The position numbers and the translations under genes are program-made. A model generated the notes under the pieces. The model saw only the letters and a program-made list of their open reading frames with translations. It ran no database searches and was not told the DNA's origin. 64,000 bases of DNA from Vespula vulgaris (Eukaryota; Arthropoda; Insecta; Hymenoptera; Vespidae), in NCBI RefSeq assembly GCF_905475345.1, contig NC_066606.1, forward strand, positions 3,326,501 to 3,390,500, read 5' to 3'. Positions 10,611 to 24,269 of the stretch are shown in pieces; position 1 is the first letter of the stretch; each line of letters begins with the position of its first letter.

Positions 10611-12350
10611 TTCCAAAGTAATAAATTATTTAATTTTTTCTCCTTTCTTTTTCTCTATTTCATTTTCATATTACACACGCATCTACGTAAATAAATGTAG
10701 CTAACTCTACAGTTGATGTAGAGTAAAGTAATAAAAAATATTAAAGTACATTAAGATGAAGCGTCTGAATTTCCTTTGTCTCTATTAGTCACGAACAAGC
10801 AGTTAAATGAAATATTGTATCTTTGTCAACGTGTGCATATTACGATGAGTGTATTTTTATAGACACGTATGTTTCCACATATACTTTATACATGTACATA
10901 CATCTGTATGTGTATGATGTAAACAGTTCGCATTCGTCCTTGCAGCTTATAAGAAGAGTAACGCTATAAATTCTACATATGTATTCAAACGTATCGTGTT
11001 TATGTTGATATTTACACCGAACATAAAGGATTTCACAGTACTGTATGGAATGTTTACATAAAAGAATAGCCATGAAAGTCATATCCTTATTCCAGCGATA
11101 ATGCCACTTTGTCTAGCATGGGTAGAACTTACATTTCGGTATACCCAACAGTCGATTCGGCATAAATTGTTTGAGAGAAATGCTACCCTGACGAGATTCT
11201 GCACTTACTCAACTATGCATTTTGTTAACTATATATTTTTGGACTTTTGGAATTGAGAATAATTGATAACCGGAATCTTTGACAGAAATCATATGAGATA
11301 CAAACTCTTCACTTCGTTTGAATAAATTTAATTCTCTTCATCTGTAAATTATTGAGTATGAAACACAATGATTTTAATTATTGTCTATTTTTTTCTACTT
11401 CTTCCTATGCGAGTATTCATGCATTATTTACATACATAATTATTTTCGAAACGCGTACGATAAATCATCGTAAATAATTTGATAGATATTCAAACACTTT
11501 TTTATCTGTTCCACTTTACTCAAAAGCTGCGATGCGTCTTGTTAATTATTCCAGTAAATTTAAAATAGAGAAGAAAAATCTCGGAGAAAGATTACTATCT
11601 TTCTTTGTAGAATCTCTCTTTGTTTAATCTATCTCTCTTTATAGGTCGGTTAAGTGCGAGTGAAAGGATGAGAGTTGAAAGTGTGAATTTAGCAACTATG
11701 CTCGAGATAGGGAATTAGCAAAATATCAATGTGGTTATATAAGAAAAATCAGGAACCTTCGAAAGAACACATAAGGGAACAAGAGCTCTACATTAAGAAC
11801 GAACAAAATGAAATGTTTATTTCATATTATCTCCAACGATATCACAGAAAGGAGGTTCTTATGAAGAAAAAGGAGAGATTGAAATGACCTTGAAATCTTT
11901 CATTAAAGGAAAAGCAATAAATTCTATCGTTACGTTTCGGAAGTGTAACAAATATACCGTGAAAGAAAACGAAATTTTTCGTACAATATTTTTCAAATAA
12001 TTCAGAAGAGTCGAATTATTGTTTGTATGAATTGTGGACATTGGTAAACTGTTGTACGTTTGAACAATTCTGAGTCGATTAAATTTATTTTTATATTACT
12101 ATTAAAACGGACTATCATAATCTTGTTATTCGTATGGGAGGTTAAGATGAAAACGCAAATATGCTATTGTTTCACACGATTTTATGGATTTACCTATACT
12201 ATATATTAAGAGAATGTCATATTCGTTTAATTCATATCAGTACAGTTTATTTTTTTTATATTGGTTTACTTTTTCTTGATATCTTTTGCAACGATAAAAA
12301 TAAAACACAATTTGTAATCCTATTTTGTACCGTTGGATTATATTAAATGT
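10611..12350. repeat. Z block, left copy
   Basis: AT-rich block whose inverted copy is 45,490-47,228, similar throughout with scattered substitutions. It contains small frames (60 codons at 11,859 minus, 61 codons at 12,161 plus) kept in both copies, but copies this young are no proof of coding. Confidence 0.75.
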
Positions 12351-12359
12351 ATAGAGGAT

Positions 12360-12540
12360 ATCTTTGTTTTCTAAGTACGTAGCGAATTAAGATGAAGAGA
12401 CAAATTCCGTTATCGACAACGAGAATTACCAATATATCGGTATATCGATCTCGTTTTTATGTACCATTATTGCAATAATATATACGTAATGCGTTTTAAT
12501 CATGATTGATCATTCCCCATGCTACATGGTATAACAATGT
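12360..12540 (-). repeat. CGATA-rich block downstream of TT3
   Basis: On the minus strand it has cgatataccgatatattgg and tcgttgtcgataacgg, rich in palindromic CGATA/TATCG words. It is shared with 45,300-45,480, 53,320-53,390 and 30,680-30,760. Confidence 0.55.
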
Positions 12541-12665
12541 CTTTATTAATTACCAATATGATTGAAATAATAAAATATGTATGGCCAAATGACATATTGA
12601 ATCCGTATATATTTTAAATATATATGTCCCTTGAAATATATCTCAAAAATGAATAAAAGTTAATG

Positions 12666-12672
12666 AAAAAAA
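12666..12672 (-). terminator. T7 run after T2 (TT3)
   Basis: Seven T on the RNA strand at the standard two-base spacing from T2. Confidence 0.45.
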
Positions 12673-12674
12673 TT

Positions 12675-12742
12675 AGTTCTTCGATTGATGAATGCTTACA
12701 AAGTTATTCAGGTGAATGTTCTACCATTTGAGCTACCGAGGA
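12675..12742 (-). other. T2 of TT3, tRNA 5'-half-like
   Basis: TCCTCGG-TA-GCTC-AAATGGTA-GAAC-A-TTCAC-CTGAA. One D-stem pair is lost (GAAC) but the anticodon stem is complete. CTGAA still pairs with TTCGG of T1 through one wobble. The tail is CGAAGAACT. Confidence 0.6.
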
Positions 12743-13263
12743 GATTTCCGGCGAGATTTACATGCAGACACGTAATTACATCTGTGATTGATGTAATTCA
12801 GGATTAAAGGGTATTGGGTCCAATTTGTTTCATCAAGAATAACCGATTTCTGATATCAGCAAACATCTTTTCATGCTTTAAATATATTGCGTTGCTCGTT
12901 TATTGTGGTTTTTCTATTCTTAATACATTGATTTTTTGCGTTGATTTAACGCGTTTGTATTCCAAAATCCTTTTTTCTTTTGTCAGAGAAAAAGGGGGGT
13001 ATGGAATTATTATTTTTCACATAATAATTTTGTCACGTGCATTGCGACACAACAACTACTCGGTCAATGTGGGTATCAAGCACACAGAATCGCGCGGGTG
13101 GGGGGGGGGGAGGGCAGAGCAGAAAGAGCATTGCTACATTTATTCGAGACTAACAATACTCGATAATAAACCGATGATTAGAAAGAAGCCTGATTCTTTC
13201 TAATCACATGTTTTTCTTGTGTTGGTTGAGAGATTTGGTGCGGGGAAGTTTTTGCTACATACC

Positions 13264-13338
13264 CTCCTCGACCGGGACTCGAACCCGGGACCTTTCACTT
13301 GCCGAACAAGCACTCTGCCACCTGAGCCACGACGACCT
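13264..13338 (-). tRNA. T1 of TT3, tRNA-like (atypical)
   Basis: The acceptor 3' strand is TCGAGGA, which pairs seven of seven (one wobble) with TCCTCGG of T2. The D stem and the T arm CCGGG/CCCGG are intact. The 5' end is AGGTCGTCG, a T-to-G change that breaks the outer helix. The base after the acceptor is G. Confidence 0.55.
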
Positions 13339-13362
13339 ATATTGCCGTATTTATGTGATTGA

Positions 13363-13433
13363 GTTTATATACTTCATCCAATTTCTTGCTATGTTTATAG
13401 TTTTATATATATTAGAGAGAAATTATTTTTCTG
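13363..13433 (-). promoter_or_regulatory. TATA-type promoter of TT3
   Basis: TATATAAAC at -33 and CAGAAAAATAATTT at -95, unchanged although the 24 bp between TATA and T1 differ from TT1. Confidence 0.55.
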
Positions 13434-14280
13434 TGATTATAACTTTACGTATAATATATATAAAACTTAGTAGTACATATTTATTTTTCAACAATAAATA
13501 TTTTATGAACTATTTAGTAATTTATAGAGTTACGTGTACAATGTTTTAGAATATTTCCGATAAGGCAGATGCCGATTACGAATACATACGATGTTAATCG
13601 AGAGCTTCTTTAGATTTTTTATGTAAATCAGCGGCAGTCTCAAAATAGACGTTAATTATCTTATACAAAACTAGTTCTGTTGCGTAGAATGTTGAAGTTT
13701 TATTGCTCTCATATGTTCTTAATAACACTAACGTACACATCAAATCTAGAAATACAATTATCGATAATTACTTTTCATTTCCTCCACTTTGCTGTGTATA
13801 TATTCTTTTTTTATAACGTAATATTATATAATAGAAGCTTAATAGGACATAGTTTTGACCTTATATCACATTTTTTATGAATATAATAATCAAACAAATG
13901 TAATATTTATTATTCTTGGTTTATATGTATTATAGTTATCTATTCAACTAAAATATGTGTAATATATACCTATAATTATATAGCTAAGTTAGAATTATAA
14001 ACAAATGTATATAGAAGTATTTCTCTCCTGTTTAAATAATTATATGAGTGATATGTCAATGTCATATCGTTTTGATACAGAAATTCGGATAAACTTTTGT
14101 TATGATCCATTGTAAAGTGTAGTGTACTCAATAAACATTTGTGAAGAAAACACGAATCCATAAAGCACATATAACTAGGCCTTCTGAAATTAATGACCAA
14201 TTCAGCTCATGCCTTGTATGATGGCTTGTATTTACGGTTAGAAATGTGAAAAAAAAGAGACAGAGAAAGAAATAGAATGA
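13434..14280 (-). repeat. TT upstream flank 3
   Basis: Near-identical copy of 4,846-5,690 at an offset of about 8.6 kb; no gene seen. Confidence 0.7.
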
Positions 14281-14290
14281 GAGGGAGTGT

Positions 14291-14322
14291 GTGGGAGAGA
14301 GAGAGAGAGAGAGAGTGAGAGT

Positions 14323-14356
<34 letters not shown>

Positions 14357-14357
14357 A
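14291..14357. repeat. GA microsatellite
   Basis: Interrupted (GA)n tract, equivalent to that at 5,708 with different repeat numbers. Confidence 0.9.
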
Positions 14358-14634
14358 AATATGAAAACGAGCATCGATATAAGAAAAGCGTGATTTATTT
14401 ATTATGCGAAGGACGGTCCTTTATTTTCTATGCTGTTAGAAGAAAATTTTAATTCAGCCGAATTGCATGTAGTTAGTCCTTAATGATGTTCCTCCGAGTT
14501 CATATGACACGTTTCTGTACAATATTCTGCACCTGCTTGTATCATCAAAAAAATTAGTCTCAGTTAAAAAACCCGTTATTAGTTGATATATAATCGGTAA
14601 TTTTTTATGTGATTTAATGAATGATCGAAAATGG

Positions 14635-15000
14635 ATACAGAAAACTAGCTATTTGATATTTCGAAAGCTGAGTCCCAGCTATATCTGAAAAAGTAGGAGC
14701 ATTGCTCAGTGCTAAGGGCGTGGCTCGAAGGGGACTATTCCGAAGACGCCATCGTCGTTATTGATCGACTGCGTTCTGTTGTCGACCATAGCAGGGACTT
14801 GGGAAGGGCATTGTGAAAAATGTCCAGTCATAGTGTACGTGTGTGTGTGTGTGTATATACATATTATAAACCCTCAATGCACAGATATATAAGTTGCCTC
14901 GAATACTCCGATCGGCTACGAAGATATAGTTACGACGATCATTACTTAGATGAAAATTTTTTGAACCAGTCTCGTTTATCTGATGAGGGTTTATAAACAA
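14635..15000 (+). repeat. RB block 3 with microsatellite
   Basis: Near-identical to RB2; the microsatellite is (GT)n at about 14,838-14,853. Confidence 0.75.
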
Positions 15001-15004
15001 CTTA

Positions 15005-15795
15005 TTACTTAATATTATTATTATCATTGTGTATTCTTTTTATTACCATCAACATCATCGGCTTTATTATTATCATTATAATTGTACAAGCTGGTTCATA
15101 TTATATAACATACACATACAAACATAATATGCGTCATTCCACTATACCCGACTAGCTATCAATCATAAGCTTCACTATTCCCACTTCCACGACGAAACTT
15201 CCAATTGGTCAGAAATCTTCCCCCACTTCTTCCGTTTTCTACTCTTAGGAACCTTCGTGTTACGAAAGAAGATTCTCGAAGAACACTTCCATTTCGACTG
15301 CGTAACCTGCTCTTTACTCTTATATATCTCTTCACAATCTTGCAACATCTTTGAACTTTCACATAGAGAAAAATAAACTTAAGTCGTTTAACCGATTCAG
15401 TGAAGACTAATCAGATATCGTAGAAGAGAGTGTCATCGTTTCTATCTTGGTGAATCAATAACAAAGGAGCACATTAAACAAATCGCACACTTATAAATGA
15501 CTGTAACAGAGTAAGTAATGCAATAATTTTTCCTGTGTTAAAAAGCAGTGTCTGCATAATAATCTACACACGAATAGAAAACAGGGGATGACACTATTTC
15601 GCGAGAAAGAGAGCTTAGTAGTTTAATGTATTTGTCAGTATTTTCGCATACAAAAGTCATTCGTGGTCTTACATGGCTAGGTAACGATTTTCGAAAATAC
15701 ATAAAATCCCCGATTAGCTTCAATCGAATCTTTCAAAAAAATAACAAATATCATTGGGACGAAACATAAGAGAAAGCATTTTAAAATATGTAGTA
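15005..15795 (-). repeat. K-M block 3
   Basis: Near-identical to K-M block 2, including the same two short frames at 15,159-15,362 and 15,538-15,723. Confidence 0.7.
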
Positions 15796-15845
15796 TTCTA
15801 TAGTCAATGTTTCAAATAGTACGGCTGAAATATATATAGAAAAAT

Positions 15846-16625
15846 TTAAGGATTCGATAGGATTGTGTGGTTACGAGAAGACGTTGACGCTGTAATATAA
15901 TTCATCGTGAAACAATTATGATGATCACGATAACAACTTTTCATTAGTTTCTGTTCTCTATTTAGCAATTTATATACTTATGTTGCGTTAATGATCGTTT
16001 AAATCTGTAATTTTTTACATTAACGGTTGTCCATTTGTACATGTTCCTTTCTTATTTCATTCGGAAAATTCTTTACAACGTCGAAATTAAACTGAGAGAA
16101 GTAATACTTGTACTATTTTTATTGATAATATAGTCGTAGGTATTATTATATTATTACAATATGTACATAATGGACATAATAATTACGTTTTTATTACTAT
16201 TATTATTATAAGAGTTTATAGCATTATATTATCATATTATATACTAGCTCTTTCATGCTGATATGTTTACATATATCTCAGAGTCTGTGTCCGAAAATAC
16301 GTAAAATGCATAAAATACGGAAACAATCACGCTAGTTTAATTTATATCGAGTATGATTTAGTTATCTTTACTTCGGCTATCTACTTCTTCATTCCTCATG
16401 TAACGATAAAACTGAAACAGAATCTGTAAAAATACAGAACATGGATTGTACTAAATGTATATAGAACATGTTCTTTTTCCAACATAGTATATTAATGTAG
16501 TGAAAGATATTCCATTGCCGATATCTGGAATTATTTATATATCCGTATATCGATTTCATTGTCGTATATCGATATTGCGATACAGGTGCAATGCGTCGTA
16601 ATTGTACATTCCCCATTTTACATAA
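15846..16625 (-). repeat. K-M to TT linker with CGATA-rich block, copy 4
   Basis: Near-identical to 7,268-8,045; the CGATA cluster is at about 16,520-16,580. Confidence 0.6.
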
Positions 16626-16838
16626 TATAAAAAAGAATATATAGGAAATCGTTTGGAAGAATCAAATGACAAATAGAAAACAAAGCAAATTGAAATTTTG
16701 TATTCGTTAACAATCATGCAAATAAGTTTGAAAGTAAGTACGATATTTCTATACGAATTGACGTAATTTATTGAATCCGTATACATTTTAAATTTGAATC
16801 TTTCTTGAATCATATCACAAAAATTAAAAAAAGAAGAG

Positions 16839-16845
16839 AAAAAAA
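16839..16845 (-). terminator. T7 run after T2 (TT4)
   Basis: Seven T on the RNA strand, two bases after T2. Confidence 0.5.
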
Positions 16846-16847
16846 TT

Positions 16848-16911
16848 AGGTCTTCGCTAGTTGCCTACAAACATTTTCGGGTGAATGCTCTACCATCTGA
16901 GCTATCGAGGA
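16848..16911 (-). other. T2 of TT4, tRNA 5'-half-like
   Basis: Same modules as T2 of TT2: TCCTCGA acceptor, complete D arm, TTCAC anticodon strand, CCGAA, and tail CGAAGACCT. Confidence 0.65.
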
Positions 16912-17430
16912 ACTTTCTGGCTAAATTTACTTACATAGATAGATCTAAAACATATGTAATTGCTGTAACTCGATATACATGTATTGGGGTCTGATTTGAA
17001 CCATAAACTGTAACCGATTTCTGATACGAATAAACCACCTTTTAACATGCGATGCATCATTGATTGTGATTTTTTTATTCTTAATACGTTGATTTTTTGC
17101 ATTGAAACAATGCGTTTGTATTTCCTAAATACTTTTTTCTTTTGTCAAATAATAGGGGTATGAAAGAGTCATATTTTCTACATATAAATTTCATCACGTG
17201 CGTCGCGAAACAACTACTCGTTAAGGTTTGGGGTACAATGGCGATAAGAAAATGGTTTTCATTTACTTATGGTGGGGTGTGTGGGGGAGGGGTCAGAGCA
17301 TAAAGGGCACTGTTTTATTTATCCACAATACAATAAATCGCTGCTCAGAAAGATAAGAGTGAAAGAAGCCTGAATGTAACGTTTTTTCTTCCAACGAGAG
17401 AAAGAGTCGTGGATGAGGTTTTTCGCTGCG

Positions 17431-17505
17431 TGCCTCGACCGGGGCTCGAACCCGGGACCTTTCACTTGCCGAACAAGCACTCTGCCATCTCAGCCACGAA
17501 GACCT
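17431..17505 (-). tRNA. T1 of TT4, tRNA-like (atypical)
   Basis: As T1 of TT2, but the 5' D strand reads GCTG instead of GCTC, which costs one D-stem pair and a base of the A box. The T arm CCGGG-TTCGAGC-CCCGG is intact; the end is TCGAGGCA. Confidence 0.55.
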
Positions 17506-17529
17506 ACGTTTAAACATCTATGTAATTGA

Positions 17530-17600
17530 GTTTATATAATACATCCAATTTCTTGCTATGTTTATCGTTTTATATATATTAGAGAGAAATTATTTTTCTG
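17530..17600 (-). promoter_or_regulatory. TATA-type promoter of TT4
   Basis: TATATAAAC at -33; the -95 motif here reads CAGAAAAATAATTT. Confidence 0.55.
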
Positions 17601-18340
17601 TAATTATAACTTTACGTATACTATATATATAAAACTTAGTAGTACATATTTATTTTTCAACAATAAATATTTAATCAACTATTTAGTAACGTATAGAGTT
17701 ACGTGTACAATGTTTTAGAATATTTCCGATAAGGCAGATGCCGATTACGAATACATACGATGTTAATCGAGAGCTTCTTTAGATTTTTTATGTAAATTAG
17801 CGGCAGTCTCAAAATAGACGTTAATTATCTTATACAAAACTAGTTCTGTTGCGTAGAATTTTGAAGTTTTATTTCTCTCATATGCTCTTAATAACACTAA
17901 CGAACACATCAAATTTATAAATACAATTATCGGTAATTACTTTACATTTTCTCTACCTTGCTATATTTATATTCTTTTTTTATTATGTAGTATTACATAA
18001 CGGAAGCTTAAAATGACCGAAGGACATAGTTTTGATCTTATATCACATTTTTTATGAATATAATAATTAAACAAATGTAATATTTATTATTCAGTGTTTA
18101 TATGTATTATAGTAATCTATTCCATTAAAATATGTGTAATATATACGTATAGTTATATAGCTAAAGTATAATTATAAACAAATGTATTTGGAAGTATTTC
18201 TCTCCTGTCTAAATAATTATATTAGTGAAATGTAAATGTCATATGTTCTTTGATGTAGAAAGTCGGATAAACTTTTGCTATGAGCCATGGTAAAGTGTAG
18301 TGTACTGAATAAAAATTTATAAAGAAAATACGAATCGATA
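17601..18340 (-). repeat. TT upstream flank 4
   Basis: A more diverged version of the flank, matched by 43,560-44,336 (inverted arm) and 58,385-59,130. Confidence 0.65.
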
Positions 18341-18930
18341 AAACACATATAAGGGATGTTTAAACGGGGCTGAAATCATAGATTGTTTTGTTAATTTTAA
18401 GAAAATATTAAACAAATATTGATGTGGTAACTGGCACGAAATCGACAGCATGCATTGCCACCAGCCATTATTATTGAATTAGCTGATCGACAGATATAAT
18501 GGACAAGTAAGGAATGAAGATATGTGCAAGGTGTACAGCATAATAAAGTCACATCAATTCGAATGTGCATATTTCTTTCTTTATATTTAAGCACCGTGGA
18601 AAACAACAAGGATGGCCTTATATTGTAGGCTTTGATTTTGTACTGAATACTCACCTCTATCCAGAATATAACGCAATAACCTTGTACTTACTTTTTAATA
18701 ATATACATAATTCTTTTCCTTAACAGTCCGTATGATAAGAAGTATTCGATTTAATTTATAAGAAATGGTAAGGTTACATTCGTGATCGGAAATTTAGCAT
18801 TAATTTGTAATATTCTACAGGACTTATTTATATCGCTAAGATCTTTTTTCTTTCATCTAATTTGTTACGTAATTGATATATTATATACTTACAAATCATT
18901 TTCTCAATCCGAAAAGAATAACGTAATCAA
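18340..18930 (-). repeat. Q block, left copy
   Basis: Inverted copy at 43,100-43,575 and a diverged direct copy of that at 57,900-58,385. Landmark: ttatattctggatagagg (minus strand). It contains an 85-codon frame (18,397-18,654) that is open in two copies with about four replacements and broken by a stop in the third, so I do not call a gene. Confidence 0.7.
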
Positions 18931-19719
18931 AGTTTGCTTTGTTATATGATTTATCTCACTAATTCAGACTAAATATCGTCATATCTTTTATGTAGATATC
19001 TCATTCTATTTTTTTTAATATGTGGAAATTAACAGTCGATATTGTTACGATTTTGTAATATAAATATATATATATATTTCTTCATTTAAAATGTATATCA
19101 GTTAAATTTGAATTAATAGAAAAATTAATGACAAATTCTTTCCGCATTTGATTTTAGCAAATATGTTTTTTATGTTTCACTTTCATAGGCATAGTAAATT
19201 GATGTCAAGATAAAATAGAGCAGAGTAAAGTGGAAATGAAACTATTGAACTACGGAAAAGACGGAGTTTTATAAAGATAGGATATGAGGGAGACTGAAAT
19301 GGAGTATAAATTATGTGTTACCATCTCTTTTTCACGCAAATGCGGGAAAGCGGGAAACAGGAAAATTTAGGTCTTCGTATGACGACAAATATGGACGTAA
19401 TATTGCATCTGTTGTTTTCTCATTTCTGCAATCACTGATTTTGCTCTTACTCCTTCATCCTTTTCTAATTCTTCTGTGATGCATTATATGCCACCTGAAG
19501 TCTTTTTCTCCTTTCTTGTATACCAATCTCTGCATCTTTAAATGATAACGAGAAGGAACTTTTTTAATATTAACTGTAACCATTCTTCGAAGTCTCCCTT
19601 CTTTCGCTCTCTCCAGTATGAACTGATACTAGAAAATTAGTAATGATTTATAATTTTTATTATAAATTTTTTAAAGTAAAGTGATTCTACTGGAATTATT
19701 AGCGATAAAGTTTATTTCA

Positions 19720-21180
19720 AATTTGTGAATAATGCCTGCTATAAAATATATCCAAATCTCTGGGAAAAAATATCATTCGGTAAGAGAGGCAGAAGAATTT
19801 ACAATAATATTCGATGCATTAAATGTTCTCCCTTCATCATTTATTCGCATTACGACAATTTTATATTAAATATATTAATTTACGTTCTGTTTTGATAATA
19901 TACTTCAACTAATCTAAGTATATCGCAGCAGAAGTTTTATAAGGTTTATTTAGGAGATATAGAAACTCTGACTAATTACCCGACAGAGTTACCTAATAAA
20001 AACAACTTATACATCGGTTTACATAGTTTACAACAAAATATATCATCCATGTAAAATTATATATTTTCTTTGCTGCTACAAAGAAAAGAAAGAAATCTAC
20101 AAAAAATGTATTATCTACTTCAACATAAAATAAATCCTTGTATATAAATTTCAACTACCATTTCGTAAGGAGAATCCTGATGAATGTACACATTTCATCG
20201 ATAAGTCATTAGTCATACGATATACTTGAACTGTATACATTGGAAATTTCTTATGTTTTTTATATGTATCCATCCTCAAGTTGTCTTTTGAGTTTCAGCA
20301 ATTTTTCGTTTCTTTGCTCCTTTGCTGCTTAGAACTTTTTGAAATATGCATCGCAATTGTTTGATTATTTGAAACAACTTACGAACAAATAATGATTAAA
20401 TAAACGTTTTTTATTATATTTTTCGATAAAATATATGTCAAAGATGACTTCGTTTTTCATCGGATTATACGGGACGTTATATCGTCGTGAGAAATCACTG
20501 GAGTATTTACAAAATGAAATATTATATATTTCTCCGCGAATTCTTTTCGAAATTGGGTAATATCCTTCCAAAAGTAATTTACTACATCCTCCTCTGTGTA
20601 CTTGTGCAGTGTGGCTTACTTCACTATTTCCTCATTTTTCTCTCCCTATATACGTTTCGTCGTAAGTACAGTAACTTCATCTCTCTTTTTTACTTATTTA
20701 GATTATTGTGGGTTGTTTTATAGTTAACACCTCTACTAGTTAAGTAGCCTGGGCTTTATATCAAGTCATAAGGAGCAATAAAACTGAATATTATCCATAT
20801 TGAAAAATAATGAAGTTCTATTTGGAAATTATAAATAAATTAATATTTATATATTGATTATTAATTAAGTATAATAATTTATAATAATTAATAATGGCCA
20901 GTGAATTATCCGTATAGAATAATTTCGATATCTTGTTTAAAAATGACATACTTTTATCTGAAGTGACGCAATATAAACAATATGTGTATTGCAGCTGATG
21001 ATAATTTTAATATCATTAAACATTTGTGATGATAGAGTTAATAATACTTTTTTTAGATTAATACTTTAATGTAATTATATTAAGTTGCACGTCTATGTGA
21101 ACTTATCTGTACTACAACTAGATGAACTACTACTAATGTACTACTACTAAGATGAATATACTATTACCTGGAGTCGTAAT
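19720..21180 (+). repeat. P block, copy 1
   Basis: AT-rich block repeated at 24,270-25,640 (about 4.5 kb away), with landmarks such as catttattcgcatta.gaca, ggcagcagaagt and ggagtatttacaaaatgaaat. Both copies are diverged. The 78-codon frame at 20,487 is not open in the other copy. Confidence 0.65.
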
Positions 21181-21199
21181 CGCAGAAAAATAATTTCTC

Positions 21200-21870
21200 T
21201 TCAAATTATATACAATATATTATGTGTGAATATGAACCTTATGACGAAATATTCGGCTGATCTTATCAACTCGTTATTCTGTTAAACCTTTTAATTCACC
21301 GATGTTTTTGATAGCAATATTGCACAGTATAATGACAAAAAATAATGAGGGCTTTAATAGTATGTTTCTTTTTTTTATAATGTATTAAATTGGTACGCCA
21401 GAAAATTTTATTTTTGTAAAATATTGTGTTTGTTTACTTTTAAATTATGGAAAACGAATGTACGGATCACTAATATTCAACATTATAATTTACATATACA
21501 TAGAAATAGGTTGATATAAATACTCTTTTTTTGAACTTTAGTTATCTTATTTGTTCGATTTAATTACTTTATGCAAAATCTAATTGTTTCATGTGTTAAT
21601 GGAAAATTATTTATAACAATTATTAATTATTCTCTTTACTGTATGTTGTTATTTAGATATTTCTATATATTTCTATAAATTTTTATTTTCAATCATTTTG
21701 TATTTATACTAATTAATTTGCAAATTTTGTGATATTATACCATAAATGATTGTCATAGTTCCATTGAAAAAACAATTGGATCAAATTAGGCATAAAGCTA
21801 CTTATCTGTTATCGAGTTAATGATCTGAACTCGGTTATAGATTATTAATATTATATAATTTTCATTGTTT
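21200..21870 (+). repeat. U block, copy 2
   Basis: Direct relative of 1,500-2,160; both precede an RB block. No gene seen. Confidence 0.7.
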
Positions 21871-22186
21871 TTATCTAATAGTACCTAACTAATTGTAATA
21901 CATAAATATGGATAATAAGATAGATATAACGTATGATTTTACACATAAAGTACATATACGTTGTACAATCTGACAAATGTACATGAAACATAGAATAATT
22001 GTATTTATGAGAAATCGAGTAGATAAGAGAAACTTCGAAAAAATAAAACAGACAAAGGAAAAAAAAATAAAAGGATAAGAAATAACCTGTTAGTTTGTTA
22101 TTTAAGACGGTAGTATGTTTATTTCACGAATTTCTGTTTTCAAGCGATTCATTTCTAAGTTATTTCGTATACATAGGGTCATACAG

Positions 22187-22189
<3 letters not shown>

Positions 22190-22233
<44 letters not shown>
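22190..22233. repeat. TA microsatellite
   Basis: Pure (TA)n run of about 44 bp. Confidence 0.95.
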
Positions 22234-22236
<3 letters not shown>

Positions 22237-22609
22237 TAATTTTTCTCCTCACGCATTGAAAAATATAATAATACTTTTTGTAGATTGAATATGAAAAAGA
22301 TATGATTTTAACATTGCAATATGACAAAAATGTGTAAATTATATTGAAGAAATGAATGTATTATTTTATCCCAATATTTAAAAAGATCAATAAAAAGAAA
22401 TCTTTGATGAAAAAAATTGTTCTATATAATTTCATTTCAGCCGGATTGCATGTACTTAAGCTATAATAACATTCCTCGCAGTTCATGTCACACGTCTATG
22501 TACAATATCATGTACCGACTTATACTATTAAAAATCTAAAGCTGAGTTAAAAAATCTTTCATCTTTTAATATATAATTGAAATGGATATAAAAATAATAT
22601 AAAATATTA

Positions 22610-22781
22610 GCATTTGATATTTTGAAAGCTGAGTTCCAGCTATATCTGAAAACGTAGGAGCAATACTAAAATAAGGGTGTGGCTTGAAGGGGACTATTTC
22701 GAAGGCGCTGTCATTATTGATTAAGTGCGTTCTGCTGTCGACTGTGGCAAGGACTTGGCAAGGTCATTCGAAAAAGTTCCT

Positions 22782-22813
<32 letters not shown>

Positions 22814-22920
22814 CAGGTTGTCCCGAATACTCGTAACGGTTACCTAGTAACCAAGACCCTACCCTGATCGAGGAGTTATTGGACAGATCTCGTGTATTTA
22901 TCGAGCATTTTTAGAGAATG
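22610..22920 (+). repeat. RB block 4 with CA/TA microsatellite
   Basis: Diverged copy in the palindrome spacer. It keeps agctatatctgaaaa, aagggtgtggct and ggcaaggacttggcaagg, then (CA)n(TA)n at 22,783-22,813, then the ggttacctagtaaccaagac segment, whose gttacc/ggtaac core is palindromic. Confidence 0.7.
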
Positions 22921-23164
22921 GAAAAATGAAGTATTCAAGGAAATGGAACTTGGAAACGTGTTTTTTAACTATTCCTCCAATGACTAAATGTGAATAAAGC
23001 ACAATTTTCTATGATATTGTATGCCGACAATGCGCATTATTCAAGCAAAAACGTTGAACACCGTTTCCTAAAGTTCTTATCGTTACGTGTAATCTAAGAA
23101 TTATGAAGTTCATTTTATGTCCAAAAACTTATATTTACAATATACATTTAACTCAGATATTCAT

Positions 23165-24180
23165 ATTATGATTACTATTATTATGCGATCTTTTTGTTAT
23201 TATTATTATCATTTAATATTACTATTATCATTTTATATTCTTCCTATCACAATCAACATCATCAATATACTCAATTACTATCCTTATAATTGTAACAAAA
23301 CTGCTTCCCATAGAATAGCATAAATAACAAATGTAACATACCCCACCTTATACGACTAGCCTTGAATTATAACCCTCACTCAAGCTTCCACGACGAAACC
23401 TCCAATTGGTCAGAATTTTTCCCCACCTTTTCCATTTTTTATTTTCACGTCTTCGTGTTACGAAGGGAGATGGTCGAAAAATACTTCGACATGGACAAGG
23501 AAACCTGTTCTTCACACTCAAATATCATTTTCCAAGCTTCTAGCATCTCTACACTATCACGTAAGGAAAAAGAAACACAAGTTGATTAACCTATTCAGTG
23601 AAAACAAAATGAATATCAAACAAGAGAATGTTCGATTCTATCTCGGTGAGTCAAATAGAAAAGAACATATTAAACGAATAGATTACTTACTCTACATCGT
23701 TATAAATGACTATAACAGAGAAGGTAAATCAATAATATTTCCTTCGTTAAAAACTAGTGTCTACATTATAATATACGCAGAAATAAAACACTGGAAATTG
23801 CATTATATCGAGAGAAATAAGTCTTAGTAGTTTAAAATATTTATCAGTACTGTCATATACAAAAGCTATTCGTAGTCTTATAGGTATAGATAACGATTTT
23901 CAAAGATTCATAGAATGCTTTCGTCGATTAGTTTGAATCGAATCGATAAAAAAACATAGGCAAATAACATAGGGATGAAACATAAGAGAAAGCATTTCAA
24001 AATATGTGTATTTTACATTCGAAGTTTCAAGCAGTACAACGGGTGCTGAAGTATGTTTAGATACATACATTTGAACTTTGGATATAATGACGGAAAGACA
24101 GCAGTTACGGAAAAACATTGACGCTATAATATAACTCATTTTCTTGATATATAATAATGCTGTTCACAATAATAACTTTT
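23165..24180 (-). repeat. K-M block 4
   Basis: Diverged copy without a TT unit downstream; P block copy 2 follows instead. The M part aligns without gaps to 3,636-3,827, but an in-frame TGA and the pattern of changes argue against coding. Confidence 0.6.
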
Positions 24181-24269
24181 TTTCCATCTGTAACTGTTCC
24201 TTTCTTATTGAACTTGGAGGGATTTTTTGCAAACGTCAAATGTCCTATTAAAGGGAGACAAGGATTACT

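Larger units (their letters stand above)
12666..13338 (-). ncRNA. TT3: split tRNA-like RNA unit
   Basis: Spacer of 521 bp. Hairpin GCGTT/AACGC at 12,948-12,962. The C-rich tract is a run of 11 C on the RNA strand (G11 at 13,100-13,110). T2 carries D-stem damage and the outer helix is mismatched, so this copy may be decaying. Confidence 0.55.
16839..17505 (-). ncRNA. TT4: split tRNA-like RNA unit
   Basis: Spacer of 519 bp, sister of TT2 from the 8.6 kb duplication. Hairpin GCATTG/CAATGC at 17,099-17,113. One D-arm substitution in T1 is the clearest difference from TT2. Confidence 0.6.
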